A DNA stretch of 64,000 nt, taken from the NCBI GenBank assembly GCA_023091665.1, contig JALJCQ010000027.1, positions 682,001 to 746,000 of the forward strand, read 5' to 3'. Position 1 is the first letter of the stretch, and every line of letters begins with the position of its first letter. Both the position numbers and the translations under genes were made by a program. Positions 50,677 through 60,868 of the stretch are shown here, one piece after another. The notes beneath the pieces are model-generated. The model did not search any database and was not told where the DNA came from. It worked only from the letters and a program-made list of their open reading frames with translations. This DNA is from Pythium myriotylum. Lineage: Eukaryota > Oomycota > Peronosporomycetes > Pythiales > Pythiaceae.

Positions 50677-51908
50677 ATGCCACCATCAACTACGAAGTCG
50701 AGTTCCAAGGTGCCGTCTTCGCCGCAGCAAGGGGCAAATCAAGTGTTCCCAACAACGTCGTTTCGGGCAGCTCCTACGAGAACGACTCCATATCGCGAGG
50801 AGAGTTTCTGTGATGTCATTCGAAGAGATCCGTGCAATTCATTGTTTAAGACCCTCCAGTCAGTTGGGTGCGTTGCAAGCTGTGTACTCGGCATCTTGTA
50901 TATCTGCATCGCTGTCCGCGACTCTTTGCACAAGGACAAGCCTGAAGATACAGTCACAACAATCGCGAGTGGTTTTACGACAACAGAACTCACGGCAATC
51001 ACGTATTACGGTGGGTTCGTCTTCGTCAGCTACGCCTCAACCTTGTATCGCTTTCGTGAAGGTGAGGCTCCTACAGTATGTTCCGGTACCAATATCTCAA
51101 CATCTGATCAGTACCAGAACGGTCCCCGCATGAGCACCCGATATCGCTCCATCAAACTCTGGACGTTGACTACGCAAGCGGAGATATTTACATCGCTGAC
51201 TCGCCGTTTTCCGGGGCCAGCAAGATCCGAAGACTCAACGCTCACGACGATACTGTCGACGATGTAGTTGGTGGGATCAATGTGAGCGCTGTCAGTGGGA
51301 GAGGGGCCGAAATTTCTCTCCGGAGGATTTCTGGCCTTGCAGTTGACTTGAGCGGTGATGTATACGTCGTTGATGAAAATGCCACTTTTGATCGTCTCAG
51401 CAAGTACTCTTCAACAACAAAAGAAGTATCTACCGTCATTGAATCTTCGCCCCTACACTGGACAGGAGTATTAGCGCTTGATACATTGACGGATTCCATC
51501 TATTTGAGTCAACTCACGTCTGTGGGGTTGCTAAGACCGAGAGCAACAAGCATGACCGCCATTGTAGGATCTACTGCAACTGGTTATGTGCATGGCGACG
51601 CCGAGTCTGCGAAATTTGAATCCATCACGGGACTCATAAGTGTACGGAAGACCGAACTAGTGGGTGCGAAGCTGTTCATCGCGGACAAGGGAAACCACTG
51701 CATCCGCGCTGTCGATCTCGATTCCTTGAAAGTATCGACATTGGCGGGTCGGTGCACGATTGTTGGTAACACGGACGGTACGGCAGGGTGGGCGACGTTT
51801 CTAGCGCCGCTTGCGATCTCAGTCGGCAGTTCAAGACGCGAGATTTACGCGGCGGAAGGCGGAAGTATTGCACCGAGTGTGCGAAAGATTGTGCGGCGCC
51901 AGGACTAA
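50677..51908 (+). CDS. Single-pass membrane protein with NHL-repeat propeller
   Basis: Two exons, 50677..51061 and 51112..51908; 393 residues. The 50-nt intron (GTGAGG...TGATCAG, phase 1) is needed to keep the propeller in frame. A Ser/Thr/Pro-rich cytosolic N-terminus (~60 residues) leads to one TM (VGCVASCVLGILYICIAV, ~70-88). The rest is a beta-propeller with NHL-type blades: LDVDYASGDIYIADSPFSGASKIRRL, GLAVDLSGDVYVVDENA, LFIADKGNHCIRAVDLDSLKVSTLAG. Topology is type II, with the propeller outside or luminal. Oomycetes have many membrane NHL proteins of unknown ligand. A TKL-type pseudokinase gene follows on the same strand. Confidence 0.7.
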
Positions 51909-52802
51909 ACGTACGATATTTGAATTCATGGCAATCTAACGTCATGGTTTATTCGCGCGGACACATAACTTCTCCACGACTGTTGAATCATCGTCTCCAC
52001 AGGCGCTTACCTGACAGATTCAGGAGCAACCCTCCCACCGATGACATCAATGAATATCTCGATCAATTGCACGCATTTTTCAACCCATTCTTCTTCACTC
52101 GCTAGCTGCGGTTCATCGATCGATCGAAAGATCAAATGATCATTTCATAAGCACATTGGGCATGAATAACACGATCATGCAGCTGATGCAGGCGGTGCTG
52201 TGGTCTTCTAGTGTAAATTTTCCTGACTGATTTCTTCGGGAACGAATGAAGAGAAAAGGACATTGTATGTCGATCAAGCGGTTGGGTCCTTCGAAAGCGA
52301 GCCTCATCGATACTTCGAGCGGTCTCAGTCGGTAATTGTGGGAGGCGTGCTTAGGGAAAGTTTACAGCCGACAATCCAGGCATCGGGAGCCAAGCCGATC
52401 GGAGCGGATCTCGGCGGAACTCGCGAAATATCTCGCGCGTGGAGAGCTCCATCCCAACACAAACTTATCAACTCAAATGCATTGTGGACGTGACGTCGCT
52501 AAAATGGAGGCGAGCAAGAAAGGCAGTTTATCGTTTACGACGCTGCCAACGACAGAGAGAGGAGAATCAGTGAGATAGCACCTGCAGTGGCTTTGAGCAG
52601 GGTCTTTCTTGACTCAGATCGCGCCGAGCCGGCGAGATCTGGAGTGACTAGATCCGAATGCAGTTGTTTCGCCTGTGCTTGCACCGTGCATCCAGTGACG
52701 AAATACTGGGATCTGATTTGTACCGTCGCCACGGTACCATGCCACGTGGGACAAGTGAGACCTTTGGTGCACACTTCACGATCCAGAGCACCAAAGCTCA
52801 GC
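51909..52802. other. Intergenic region between NHL gene and pseudokinase gene
   Basis: About 0.9 kb without a supportable gene. The pseudokinase frame is open back to 52587 but without an ATG before 52803. Confidence 0.4.
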
Positions 52803-54200
52803 ATGCTCACCAACTGCAAGGCCACCGAGACGCTGGTGCGAGTCTCCGAGCTCTGTGGGTCGATGCGCCACGGCCGAGCCACGTTCGTGGAGCTGCACGC
52901 TCGTCTCCACCGTGTGCTTGAAAAGCTCGATTCGAAGGCGCCAAAAGAGGCCGAGGAGCAGTTCACCGCGTCGCTTGACGAGTTCTGGCGCTTCCTCGAC
53001 GCGTTCCATGCCATGTCATTGGTCGAGAAGCTACTAAACCATGGTAAACTGCGAGCGAGTGTCGCGACCGTGAACAAGGACCTTGACGGGTTGTCCTCGC
53101 GACTGCCAGTAGAGAGCTCAGACTGGAGAAAGCAGTACAGTCGCGACATGGACGAGCAGCAACGAGGTCTCGAGGAGCTCGTGATGAACCCGAACGTGCT
53201 AGAAGAAGATCTTGTGGCTGTTAACGAGCAGCAGGATGCGCTCATCGAGCTGAGAGCAGCTATCGACAAGATCGTCCAGAACAAATCGGAGCTGCCGCTG
53301 ACCACACAAGCAGCCGTGAAGAACGCTTTCAGGATCCTCGTGGGCCTCTTCAAGCCTACGATTCAGCCCACGCCTAAGTGGTTCATTCTGGAAAGCGAAA
53401 TCCGCTTCAGTGAAAGACCATTTGCCTCCGGAGCGTTCGGCTCGGTACATCGCGGCGAGCTTCGCGATCAGAGACGAGTTGTCGTCAAGATGCTGCTACC
53501 TGGTCGATACGGACTCGGCACGCAGCTGCAGAACGCTTTGGCTCGTGAGTTGGATTCGTGGCGCACGCTGAACCACCCGCACGTGCTGCGACTGGTCGGG
53601 GCATGCCATGTCTCCAAGCGGCCGTTCGTTGTCGTCGAGGAGGCGTCGCAAGGTAGCATGGCCGAATATCTCCACAAGTCTCCAACTCACAAAGCCCAGG
53701 TCTGGAAGCTCATGCATGAAGCAGCTCAGGGCCTTGCATACCTCCACAGTAAACGCATCGTGCACGGGTCCTTGCGGTTAGACAATATCCTGGTCAACGC
53801 CGGAGGCAAGGCTGTCATTGCAGATTTTGGGCTGCTTCGCCTAAAGAACCAGTCGAAGCTCAAACTGGTGAAGAAGAGAAAAGATGGGACGTTGGTTGAA
53901 GGCTCCTTGCGCTGGAACGCGGCGGAGCGAGCACACAATGAGCCCAGCTTTGCTTCTGATGTCTATGCGCTCGGAATGTGCATCTTCGAGGCCTTCAACG
54001 GCGAACCCCCGTACGCGGCTCTGGACGATGACGTCGTCCGAAAGATGGTAGCAGCAGGGGAACTACCGCCTCGTCCGGATGGGATAGGAGATAAAGCTTG
54101 GGGTCTCGTGCAAGCGATGGCGCTAGTTGACCCAGTGGACCGCATCAGCCTCGCGGAAGTGATCAAAGCGTTGTCGGAGTTGAGTAATGCGAAGCTGTGA
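52803..54200 (+). CDS. TKL-type pseudokinase with helical N-terminal domain (MLKL-like layout)
   Basis: Single exon, 465 residues from the ATG at 52803. Residues ~1-185 are predicted all-helical with charged heptads (FVELHARLHRVLEKLDSK, SLDEFWRFLDAFHAM, LVAVNEQQDALIELRAAIDKIV). Residues ~200-460 are a TKL-class kinase domain: SGAFGSV glycine loop (~209-215), VVVK with Lys229, HPHVLRLVGACHVSKRP, then HGS at 321-323 where HRD or HGD is expected, DFG at 341-343, SLRWNAAE activation segment, and DVYALGMCIFE. The catalytic Asp is Ser323, so phosphotransfer is unlikely, while Lys229 and DFG suggest nucleotide binding is kept. A helical bundle plus pseudokinase is the architecture of MLKL; functional equivalence is only inference. 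Confidence 0.75.
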   Translation: MLTNCKATETLVRVSELCGSMRHGRATFVELHARLHRVLEKLDSKAPKEAEEQFTASLDEFWRFLDAFHAMSLVEKLLNHGKLRASVATVNKDLDGLSSRLPVESSDWRKQYSRDMDEQQRGLEELVMNPNVLEEDLVAVNEQQDALIELRAAIDKIVQNKSELPLTTQAAVKNAFRILVGLFKPTIQPTPKWFILESEIRFSERPFASGAFGSVHRGELRDQRRVVVKMLLPGRYGLGTQLQNALARELDSWRTLNHPHVLRLVGACHVSKRPFVVVEEASQGSMAEYLHKSPTHKAQVWKLMHEAAQGLAYLHSKRIVHGSLRLDNILVNAGGKAVIADFGLLRLKNQSKLKLVKKRKDGTLVEGSLRWNAAERAHNEPSFASDVYALGMCIFEAFNGEPPYAALDDDVVRKMVAAGELPPRPDGIGDKAWGLVQAMALVDPVDRISLAEVIKALSELSNAKL

Positions 54201-54553
54201 TACACTGAGCGGTTGGTTGAGTCAACACGAAGACGCATGCAAATTGATGCACGCACTTGCATTGCTTTTCGTGATTTCGAGGAACTCGAAGAACAGAAAA
54301 AAAAGTTCGCGAGAACCGGTTCTTTATTTCGGACGCTGTGGGTAATGGGCTGAAACGTCCAAGCCACCGCGTGTGACGAAAAGTCACGCCACAAGCGCTG
54401 GACAGTGTCTCCAGCTTTGCTGTGGGTTGTGGAGACCAAAATGCCTGGATAACAGTCCATGGGCTAATTTTAGCGAAACCAGAGGCTTCGTATCCGTTGG
54501 TCAGCAGTCAAAACGCAGGCCAAACCTGAGAGTGCCGTGTTCAATTGGACTCT
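54201..54553. other. Intergenic region before family B member 3
   Basis: No gene. A TTCAATTG element ~17 nt before the ATG at 54554 parallels that before member 2. Confidence 0.4.
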
Positions 54554-56770
54554 ATGACAGCTAATCGCACTGGAATCTCGACGCGAAAGCGACTCTTGGC
54601 GGCTTTCAACTGGGCAATATGGACGCTTGTAACCATGCTTGTTCTAGCGCAGTTTCTCGGTATTTTTTGGGACAGCATCGAGTTTGAAGAGCACCTTGTC
54701 TTCGGTCGTAGCCCCATCGACCCTGTAGGTCACATCCCAGGAAGCAACGACGAGCCTTACACAGATCGAAGCTTAGTGTGCATGGCACAAGGACGGTCTT
54801 ACGCTCCGATGCAACTTAGCCAAGTGCTTAGTGACGAGAAGTTAGCTCCCGTCGTGGATTCGACCGGCACTACGATCAACGGTTATCGATTATGCAAGCG
54901 TGAGGGAATGCACCTTGACTCCGCCGTCTACGAGCATTACATTTCTGTCTGCGAGCGAATCGACTACACTCTAGACGCCATCCAAGATAACTGTAATCAA
55001 CTCGGCTTCAACGTTACGCGTGATATGCTCCGAATCGTCAACGACATTAAAAGTATTACGACGCAAGAGATCCCCCGAGCATTACCGATCTTGATCATGC
55101 CGTTCTGGGACAACGGCCTCGATGCACACTTCGCAATACCTGGGTGGGACGGGCAAGCGTGTGTGTTCCGTTTGGACGGGATGTATAAGGATATTGACGC
55201 ATCTTTCGGTGTGCTGCGCGCAGTGCCCCGTTCAATAAGAGGGAAGAAAACGCTCGAGTGGCTTGGCCGCCCGGGCGGTGAATGGCGCAACGGATGGTAT
55301 GAAGATATGAATGGACAGAGGTGGCATTCCGATATGATGACCACAGAGACCGGTAATGTGTACGGTATTGAGTCTCGGCAATTTGATACAATCTCGAAAA
55401 ATGAACTTGACTGCACGTCTTCAAAACCACCTCGGCTATGCCGAGACTATCCGACTGTTCAGAAATTTGGGGATCAATGCAAGAGCCTAGATGAAATAGT
55501 GAGGTTCAGCGTTGTGTATATCTCCACTGGGAATCACTACGGACTCTTCGTTTTTGACGGTGTCGCCAAAAGAACAGTTGTCAACAGGTATTCTCTTGAG
55601 ACGTTTATTTCAAACGTCTCGATTTTCACGATCCTCTTTCGTTGGTTCGTCTCGATGGCTGCAATGGCAAACAGCTATCGACGCGGAGTAGCACCATGGC
55701 AAACGACAGGAATTGGGTGCTTATCCAGCTCACGGACATTTAATATTCTGCCGGTTGTGCTACTTCCTCGACTAAAGATGACAATGACAGCATTCTGGAC
55801 GGTCGGGTGTGAGTTTGAAGGAAACCAACGCGCTCTTAGTGAAGCGTGGTTTGCGATATATCCAGCAATTGTGGAGCTGATGTTTCTCTACTTCAGCTTA
55901 TTAAATGGGATCGCAAAAGTGATCCATCGTCGAATGAGCGATGCGATGTTCGGTCCGTCCGTGATTGCACTTACATTGCTCCACTTTTTTCGGCAAAGAT
56001 TAGCCAAATCTGGGTGGATACCTTTTGACAGTCGAATTCCGACGGTCGTATCTTCGGACGAATTGACCAAGCTCAGTCTCCCCGACTTGTTCACTGCTGC
56101 GGTTGCAGTTCGATTGGATGGGAATGTCACGGGACTGGTGTACGCGAAGGTGATACTGCTGGCGTTGAACCTAATCCCGCTCTTATATTTAGAGAACATG
56201 GCACGTTCTGGGGAGAAAACCAAATCGTTTGCGCCCTGCCAAGTTGAGAAAGCACTGGCATTACGTGCGTCGAACATCGGTGGTCTCGGTATATCGCCAG
56301 TTTATCAAGTTGGACCTGCTGGACCACCGAGTACTTCAGTGTCAATAATCAGCCGTCAAGTTGCCAGAGTGCCAGCGACACAAACGAATAAATTTGCGAT
56401 GGCCTTAGTCGCTCCGAAAAGTGAAAGCAAAAAAAGTGGGCTTGATGAGGTATGTGAGTCATGTGGATCAAAGAGGTTTCTGTCCTCTTCGACATGGCAA
56501 CACTCCCTCAGTGGCTACGAAGTAGACCGCCTCGGCTATTTGGTGTTCGGGGGAAAGTTCCTCATCACGTTAGATGACTGGTACGTTCTGACGTCATTGG
56601 CACCGCTTCGGATGGTGGAAAAGCTATGGAACCATCGGATTACTGTCTTTGACGTTGTTCGTCGTGAAGACGGATATTACGTGAGTCAAACCCCTCGGCT
56701 GTGTCGTCTAGACGACCCCGAGTTGCGTTCGGTGTCAGTTTACGACATCACCGTGTGTGCGCTTCGTTGA
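54554..56770 (+). CDS. Family B multi-pass membrane protein, member 3 (intact, single exon)
   Basis: One uninterrupted frame, 738 residues, the reference for family B. TM1 at ~17-38 (FNWAIWTLVTMLVLAQFLG). The ectodomain (~40-350) has about ten Cys, among them CERIDYTLDAIQDNC and CTSSKPPRLC, and the motifs NDEPYTDRSLVCMAQGR, PFWDNGLDAHFAIPGWDGQACVF and WRNGWYEDMNGQRW. The membrane block (~355-590) includes IFTILFRWFVSMAAM, YPAIVELMFLYFSLLNGIA, MFGPSVIALTLL and YAKVILLALNLIPLLYLE. The cytosolic tail has VCESCGS and GYEVDRLGYLVFGGKFLITLDDWYVLTSLAPLRMVEKLWNHRI, the best-conserved stretch. No match to a known transporter, receptor or enzyme comes to mind; an oomycete-specific surface or vesicle protein is inferred. 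Confidence 0.78.
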   Translation: MTANRTGISTRKRLLAAFNWAIWTLVTMLVLAQFLGIFWDSIEFEEHLVFGRSPIDPVGHIPGSNDEPYTDRSLVCMAQGRSYAPMQLSQVLSDEKLAPVVDSTGTTINGYRLCKREGMHLDSAVYEHYISVCERIDYTLDAIQDNCNQLGFNVTRDMLRIVNDIKSITTQEIPRALPILIMPFWDNGLDAHFAIPGWDGQACVFRLDGMYKDIDASFGVLRAVPRSIRGKKTLEWLGRPGGEWRNGWYEDMNGQRWHSDMMTTETGNVYGIESRQFDTISKNELDCTSSKPPRLCRDYPTVQKFGDQCKSLDEIVRFSVVYISTGNHYGLFVFDGVAKRTVVNRYSLETFISNVSIFTILFRWFVSMAAMANSYRRGVAPWQTTGIGCLSSSRTFNILPVVLLPRLKMTMTAFWTVGCEFEGNQRALSEAWFAIYPAIVELMFLYFSLLNGIAKVIHRRMSDAMFGPSVIALTLLHFFRQRLAKSGWIPFDSRIPTVVSSDELTKLSLPDLFTAAVAVRLDGNVTGLVYAKVILLALNLIPLLYLENMARSGEKTKSFAPCQVEKALALRASNIGGLGISPVYQVGPAGPPSTSVSIISRQVARVPATQTNKFAMALVAPKSESKKSGLDEVCESCGSKRFLSSSTWQHSLSGYEVDRLGYLVFGGKFLITLDDWYVLTSLAPLRMVEKLWNHRITVFDVVRREDGYYVSQTPRLCRLDDPELRSVSVYDITVCALR

Positions 56771-57019
56771 TTCTTCAATGAAAAGAGTGCCGGTGACTCG
56801 CCATGATTCAAGACACTAATCGCCATCCCATCTATACAACTCAATGCATACTTTATGGACTCAATACCACAATACTGATGGCCTCAGACCATCGTAGGGT
56901 CTACTCTTAGAGTTTCCGACTTCCCGCTTCCTTCTTTTCGTCTGTGTTTCGGAGGCGATTGCCACGTGTACAAGTAAGGACTAACGTTGTTGTCATTGCC
57001 TGTGAAACTGAACAAAAGA
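56771..57019. other. Intergenic region
   Basis: 3' flanks of family B member 3 and of the NHL remnant. Nothing seen. Confidence 0.4.
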
Positions 57020-57709
57020 TCAATTGCAGTAGTCCCACTTCCTCTGTTCCGAATCAATCGGGAGGTTATAGCTGTCAGTTTGTTCTTGGACAGAGGGAGT
57101 ATGTATTATTCTCCTTGAGGACCGTTTGTTAGAGACATCAGTGCCGAGTGGATGAATACGCATCACCGTTCCAGTATCCGTACGATCCAGCCCCGCACAG
57201 ATCCGATACCCATGCTGATCCACTGTCCACGATGCGCACTTTGTAGTTCCCATTATCTGCAACGAGGATGCTCCCTGAACCATCAACATTGAGCTCAAGG
57301 ATATTGTTTGAGTTGTGCCGACGTGCCAAATCCGATTGGTCGCCGCTAAAATATCCACCAGCCCACAAGTTGATACTATTCGATTGGAAGTGTGTATCCT
57401 AGATACTCTTCTGATTGAAGACATACGCATACCCAAACCTGGAAACAGCCATACCAGTCAGTGGTGTAGCTTGTGAACGCATCCGTTTATTGTTGAGATG
57501 ACAATCGCGGACGGACCAGAAATGGGCGACGGCGTGCGGGTTGGCGCTGCCGAGGTCGTTGTGACTGATGAGGAAGAGTTCGACTTGGAAGCCACAAACG
57601 AAATAACAACAACCACCACGACCACGATGCTGGCAACAATAATGCGTGGAATATGCTTCCAGTTCCTTGAGCAGGTAAGCGAGGCTGGTGTTGCAACTAG
57701 CGGCGACAA
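57020..57709 (-). pseudogene. Remnant of a membrane NHL-repeat protein
   Basis: Frame from ~57709 downward: a short N-terminus, one very hydrophobic TM (IIVASIVVVVVVVISFVA), then a Ser/Thr-rich linker (SNSSSSVTTTSAAPTRTPSP). After a possible intron (acceptor TTTCCAG near 57440) the text reads FGYAYVFNQKSI, hits an in-frame TAG, and continues to one recognisable NHL blade (ILELNVDGSGSILVADNGNYKVRIV) before losing frame near 57140. There is no in-frame ATG before the TM between it and the upstream stop. Loss of start, an internal stop and a single blade mark a decayed relative of the gene at 50.7 kb. Confidence 0.55.
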
Positions 57710-57796
57710 CTTCGACGTGGAAGGTAGTTGCTGAATCGCTATTTCCGGGTAAATTTTATTCGTCCCGGTTTGCCACCCGAGAACCAGTCGGTTCCG

Positions 57797-59322
57797 TTAG
57801 TCGGGGAGTGGTATTTCCTGTCCAAGCGAAATGCTCTTGAGGGGAACTGGTTCTTGAGCTTCAGTCCCTGCGCCTGACAATATTCCTGAGGATCGGGGCT
57901 GGGTTACTCCACGTGATGCAACGCTGATACCGGACTTGCTGCTGACGAGCAGGCTTATAATTGCTGTCTTGCGATTCATCGCTCGTAGTGTAATCCTCAC
58001 GACTTGAATACTCGGACGAGATAACGGGTCTGAATGGCATGTATCGCGTAACAATTCCCACACATTTCAGGTTCTTCAAGGTTCGAGTTAGTGCTGCTAT
58101 CCACGGTATCCCTTGCCAAACCAGAAGCCGGGGTGCGACCACTTAGTGCCTCATACATCGTTACCCCAAACGCAAACACGTCAGAAGCCGGGGATGACAG
58201 ACCTCCATTCAATACCTCCGGTGCTTGCCAACATGTCGGCGCTTTCGGTACAGAAACACCTACTTCACTTGGTTTTTTATCCGTCAACGACCGAAGGCGC
58301 AGTCCGTCCCAGTCAAAAGCGTGGGTCAATCCACCAATTTTCGCGCTATCGTTGTCTAGCACAAACACGTTAGCACATCGGATGTCACCATGGACAATCC
58401 CTGCCGTGTGAAGAGCATGCAAGCCCTGGCCTGCAACAGTGATGGCAATGCGCGCTGGGCTCGTGAACTTTCAACGTCGAGTAGATACGTATCGAGAGAA
58501 CCCAGTGGATAAAGGCCGACGGCAATGAACGGCCCTGGGCGAGAGAAGTGGTTTTCTCCAACGAGCGAGCACACATTCGTGACGCACCTTGCTCCAAACT
58601 TGAACACTCGAGGCCAAGAAATCGCGAGGATGGCCTATCCTCGCTTCGTTCTCATCATCCTCGGATGCTCGCAGACGATGGACGACGACGCGTTTCCCAG
58701 TTGGTATATGGGTTGCTTTGAATGATGATGTGCCATCTTTGAGCCGTCGAACAGGTCGGATGTCTAGAGAGGCCACAAACCACGCGGGAAGTGGCTCTAC
58801 TACCGACGAGGCACTCTCACTGGCGACTCTCTTCAGCTCGCTGTGCATGGCTAGCACGATTGGGTCGGACAGAGACCCGTGGATCTTCTTGAGCTGCACT
58901 ATACTTGCATAGGCCTCAACCTGCAGATCGTTGCTTTCATAACTGATAGATCTCACCGAATCCAAGACTTGCTCGTGGTGATTCGAATGCAAATCCTTCG
59001 TCCGAGGATCTCGTCGAGGGACTTGGTGGACGAGAAGCGCCGCTCGGTCGATCGCCTCGTGCGCCTGCTCGCTCAGACTCGAGATCTCACAATAAGCAAG
59101 CAACTGGACCAACGGCGAATGAGCAGCGAGCCACGCGATCTGCAGACTGTAGCTCGTGATGAGCGACAGACACTCGTCTATAACAAGGACTCTGCCGCTC
59201 GCGGTTGACTCCAACACCACCGCGAGGCTACGTCCAAACCGATCGACGTCACTCTGGACGAGCGCGCGATGGCATGCGAGCACTCTGGGGCCGTCGATTA
59301 AGCGGATCGCGAGTGTCGCCAT
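57797..59322 (-). pseudogene. Decayed TKL kinase with helical N-terminus
   Basis: From the ATG at 59322 a helical region of ~190 residues precedes kinase-like sequence that occupies three frames. Frame 1 carries DIRPVRRLKDGTSSFKA, RVVVHRL and VWSKVRHECVL; frame 2 carries SLVGENHFSRPGPFIAVG and GSLDTYLLDVE; frame 3 carries GLHALHTAGIVHGDIRCANVFV, CWQAPEVLNGG and SPASDVFAFGVTMYEALSG; the last part (WELLRDTCHSDPLSRPSIQVV) is shifted again. Shifts lie near 58600, 58450 and 58040. The glycine loop is lost, the VAVK Lys is His, and DFG is replaced by GGL, although HGD remains. It resembles the pseudokinase at 52.8 kb in layout. Not a working gene. Confidence 0.65.
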
Positions 59323-59770
59323 CACGCCTTCGACAACGACGAAGCTCAATCCAACGCCAGGAACGACGACGAAGATATTTTAGTCGCTGACTAAATCAGC
59401 GACATTCGCATGTCGGGCCATCACGTGGTGTGATGAGCGAAATGCCTCAATGACTGAAAGAGGCATCACCCCGAGGTGATGTTTCCAGTCAACCTCCATG
59501 TCCGCCTATCCGCCTTCCGCGCAATCATTATGTATTCATAGAGGTTAGAGAACAGTCGGAAACGTTGGGAAAACTTTGAAATAGATGATCATTTGGAGAA
59601 AGATATTGATTATAACAAGAAATGATCCGTTGGCCTGCGAGAAGTCGTGAGCTCGAAATGGTCACCTTTGCATTATCACTCGGCTACGACTACTTCATCA
59701 AATCACTACGGGTCTCCTGCGCTCCCTTGAGCGACAGAGGCAATAAATACGACTTCCTATGGGGATCTCA
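59323..59770. repeat. Intergenic region with four successive hairpins
   Basis: Stems: 59383..59390 with 59396..59403 (GTCGCTGA/TCAGCGAC), 59419..59424 with 59430..59435 (CATCAC/GTGATG), 59442..59448 with 59460..59466 (ATGCCTC/GAGGCAT) and 59464..59470 with 59475..59481 (CATCACC/GGTGATG). The last two overlap and could be alternative folds. Otherwise no gene. Confidence 0.5.
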
Positions 59771-60868
59771 TCAGTGGACGGGCTGGAACGGCTGATGGTG
59801 GAGTCCGATGAGAGAGGCGGCGGCGAGAATCTCAATGTCCTTGAACTTGTTCACGCACGGATCGGCCGGCACGTGGCTGTTCAAGGCGACGCGCAGCTCG
59901 TGGCTCAGCTGCGAGGCCGTCACGGCCAGCGCCGCATCCTCGAGCGTCTTCTCGTCCTTGGCGCGCTTGCGCTGCGCGATCTTCTTCTTCTTTGGCGCGA
60001 CCTCGTCAGCCTTGGCGGCGACACACGACGGCGCGGGCGACGACTGGGTCTCCAACCACGAGCGCTTGAGTGCGGTGACGCGCGACTCGACCGGGTCGTC
60101 CAGCGTCGGGCACGGCGACGACGGCGGCGAGTCCGCGTCTTCCTCGGCTTCCTTTTGCGCAATCAAGTGCTGCAGGTTGGCGGGAACGTCGAGCTTGTTG
60201 CCGCGCGGGCCGCCGCGTCCCGTAGAGAGAAAGTTCTTGACCTCGACTCCCGACTGGCGCAGCACTGGCTGCCAGAGACGCTTGCGGGCGTTCGTGAACC
60301 AGTTCGAGAGCTGCTTGACCTCGATCCCGGCCTCGAGCGCGAGCTCTTCCTTCTCTTCCTCGCTCGGGTACGGGTGCGCAAAGTGCTCGGGCGAGAACAT
60401 CCAGGCCTTGAGCACGTTCTTGGCCTCGGCGTTGAGCGTGCCGCGCCGCGTGCCCTTCTTGCGCTTCTTGCCGTTGGCGTCGAGGTCCTTGTCGCTCATC
60501 TTCTTCTCGAGCGGTGATGTCTCGGGACATATGGACACGCCGGGCATGTAGTGCGGCGTCTCGCACGGCGGCACCGACAGGTAGAGCGCGTGCGGGTGGC
60601 GGTGGTGGTTCATGACGACGTTCTCGCTGTTGGGCGAGTCGAACGCCGCTCGGCTGCCGCCGATGAGTGGCAGGTGGAGATCGCCGCGGCGGTGGGTGAT
60701 GGCGAACTGCAGTCCGGGGAGTTTCGAGAGCGTCGAGGGCGAGGCCGAGCTCGCGCGCGCGTCGTCGCCCAGCGAGTCGGTCGACGTGGCCGGCGAGGCG
60801 CAGGGCGAGCGCGCGGCGGCGGCGTACATGGCCGTCGCGAAGAGCGGCGCAGAAGAGGAGAGAGCCAT
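59771..60868 (-). CDS. TALE-class homeodomain protein
   Basis: Single exon, 365 residues from the ATG at 60868; no ATG exists further upstream in frame before 61027. The homeodomain is at ~145-205: RRGTLNAEAKNVLKAWMFSPEHFAHPYPSEEEKEELA, then IEVKQLSNWFTNARKRLWQPVL. The extra HPYP residues between helices 1 and 2 define the TALE (KN/PBC/MEIS) class, and WFTNARKR is the recognition helix. Basic clusters before the domain (GKKRKKGTRRG) and near residue 290 (PKKKKIAQRKR) are likely nuclear signals. The N-terminal ~100 residues are Ala/Ser-rich. A sequence-specific transcription factor is expected; no MEIS or KNOX partner domain is seen. Confidence 0.9.
   Translation of the reverse strand: MALSSSAPLFATAMYAAAARSPCASPATSTDSLGDDARASSASPSTLSKLPGLQFAITHRRGDLHLPLIGGSRAAFDSPNSENVVMNHHRHPHALYLSVPPCETPHYMPGVSICPETSPLEKKMSDKDLDANGKKRKKGTRRGTLNAEAKNVLKAWMFSPEHFAHPYPSEEEKEELALEAGIEVKQLSNWFTNARKRLWQPVLRQSGVEVKNFLSTGRGGPRGNKLDVPANLQHLIAQKEAEEDADSPPSSPCPTLDDPVESRVTALKRSWLETQSSPAPSCVAAKADEVAPKKKKIAQRKRAKDEKTLEDAALAVTASQLSHELRVALNSHVPADPCVNKFKDIEILAAASLIGLHHQPFQPVH

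Noticed and set aside
51062..51111. Frameshift in the NHL gene
   Set aside because: A 50-nt GT-AG intron in correct phase explains the change of frame, so the gene is treated as intact.
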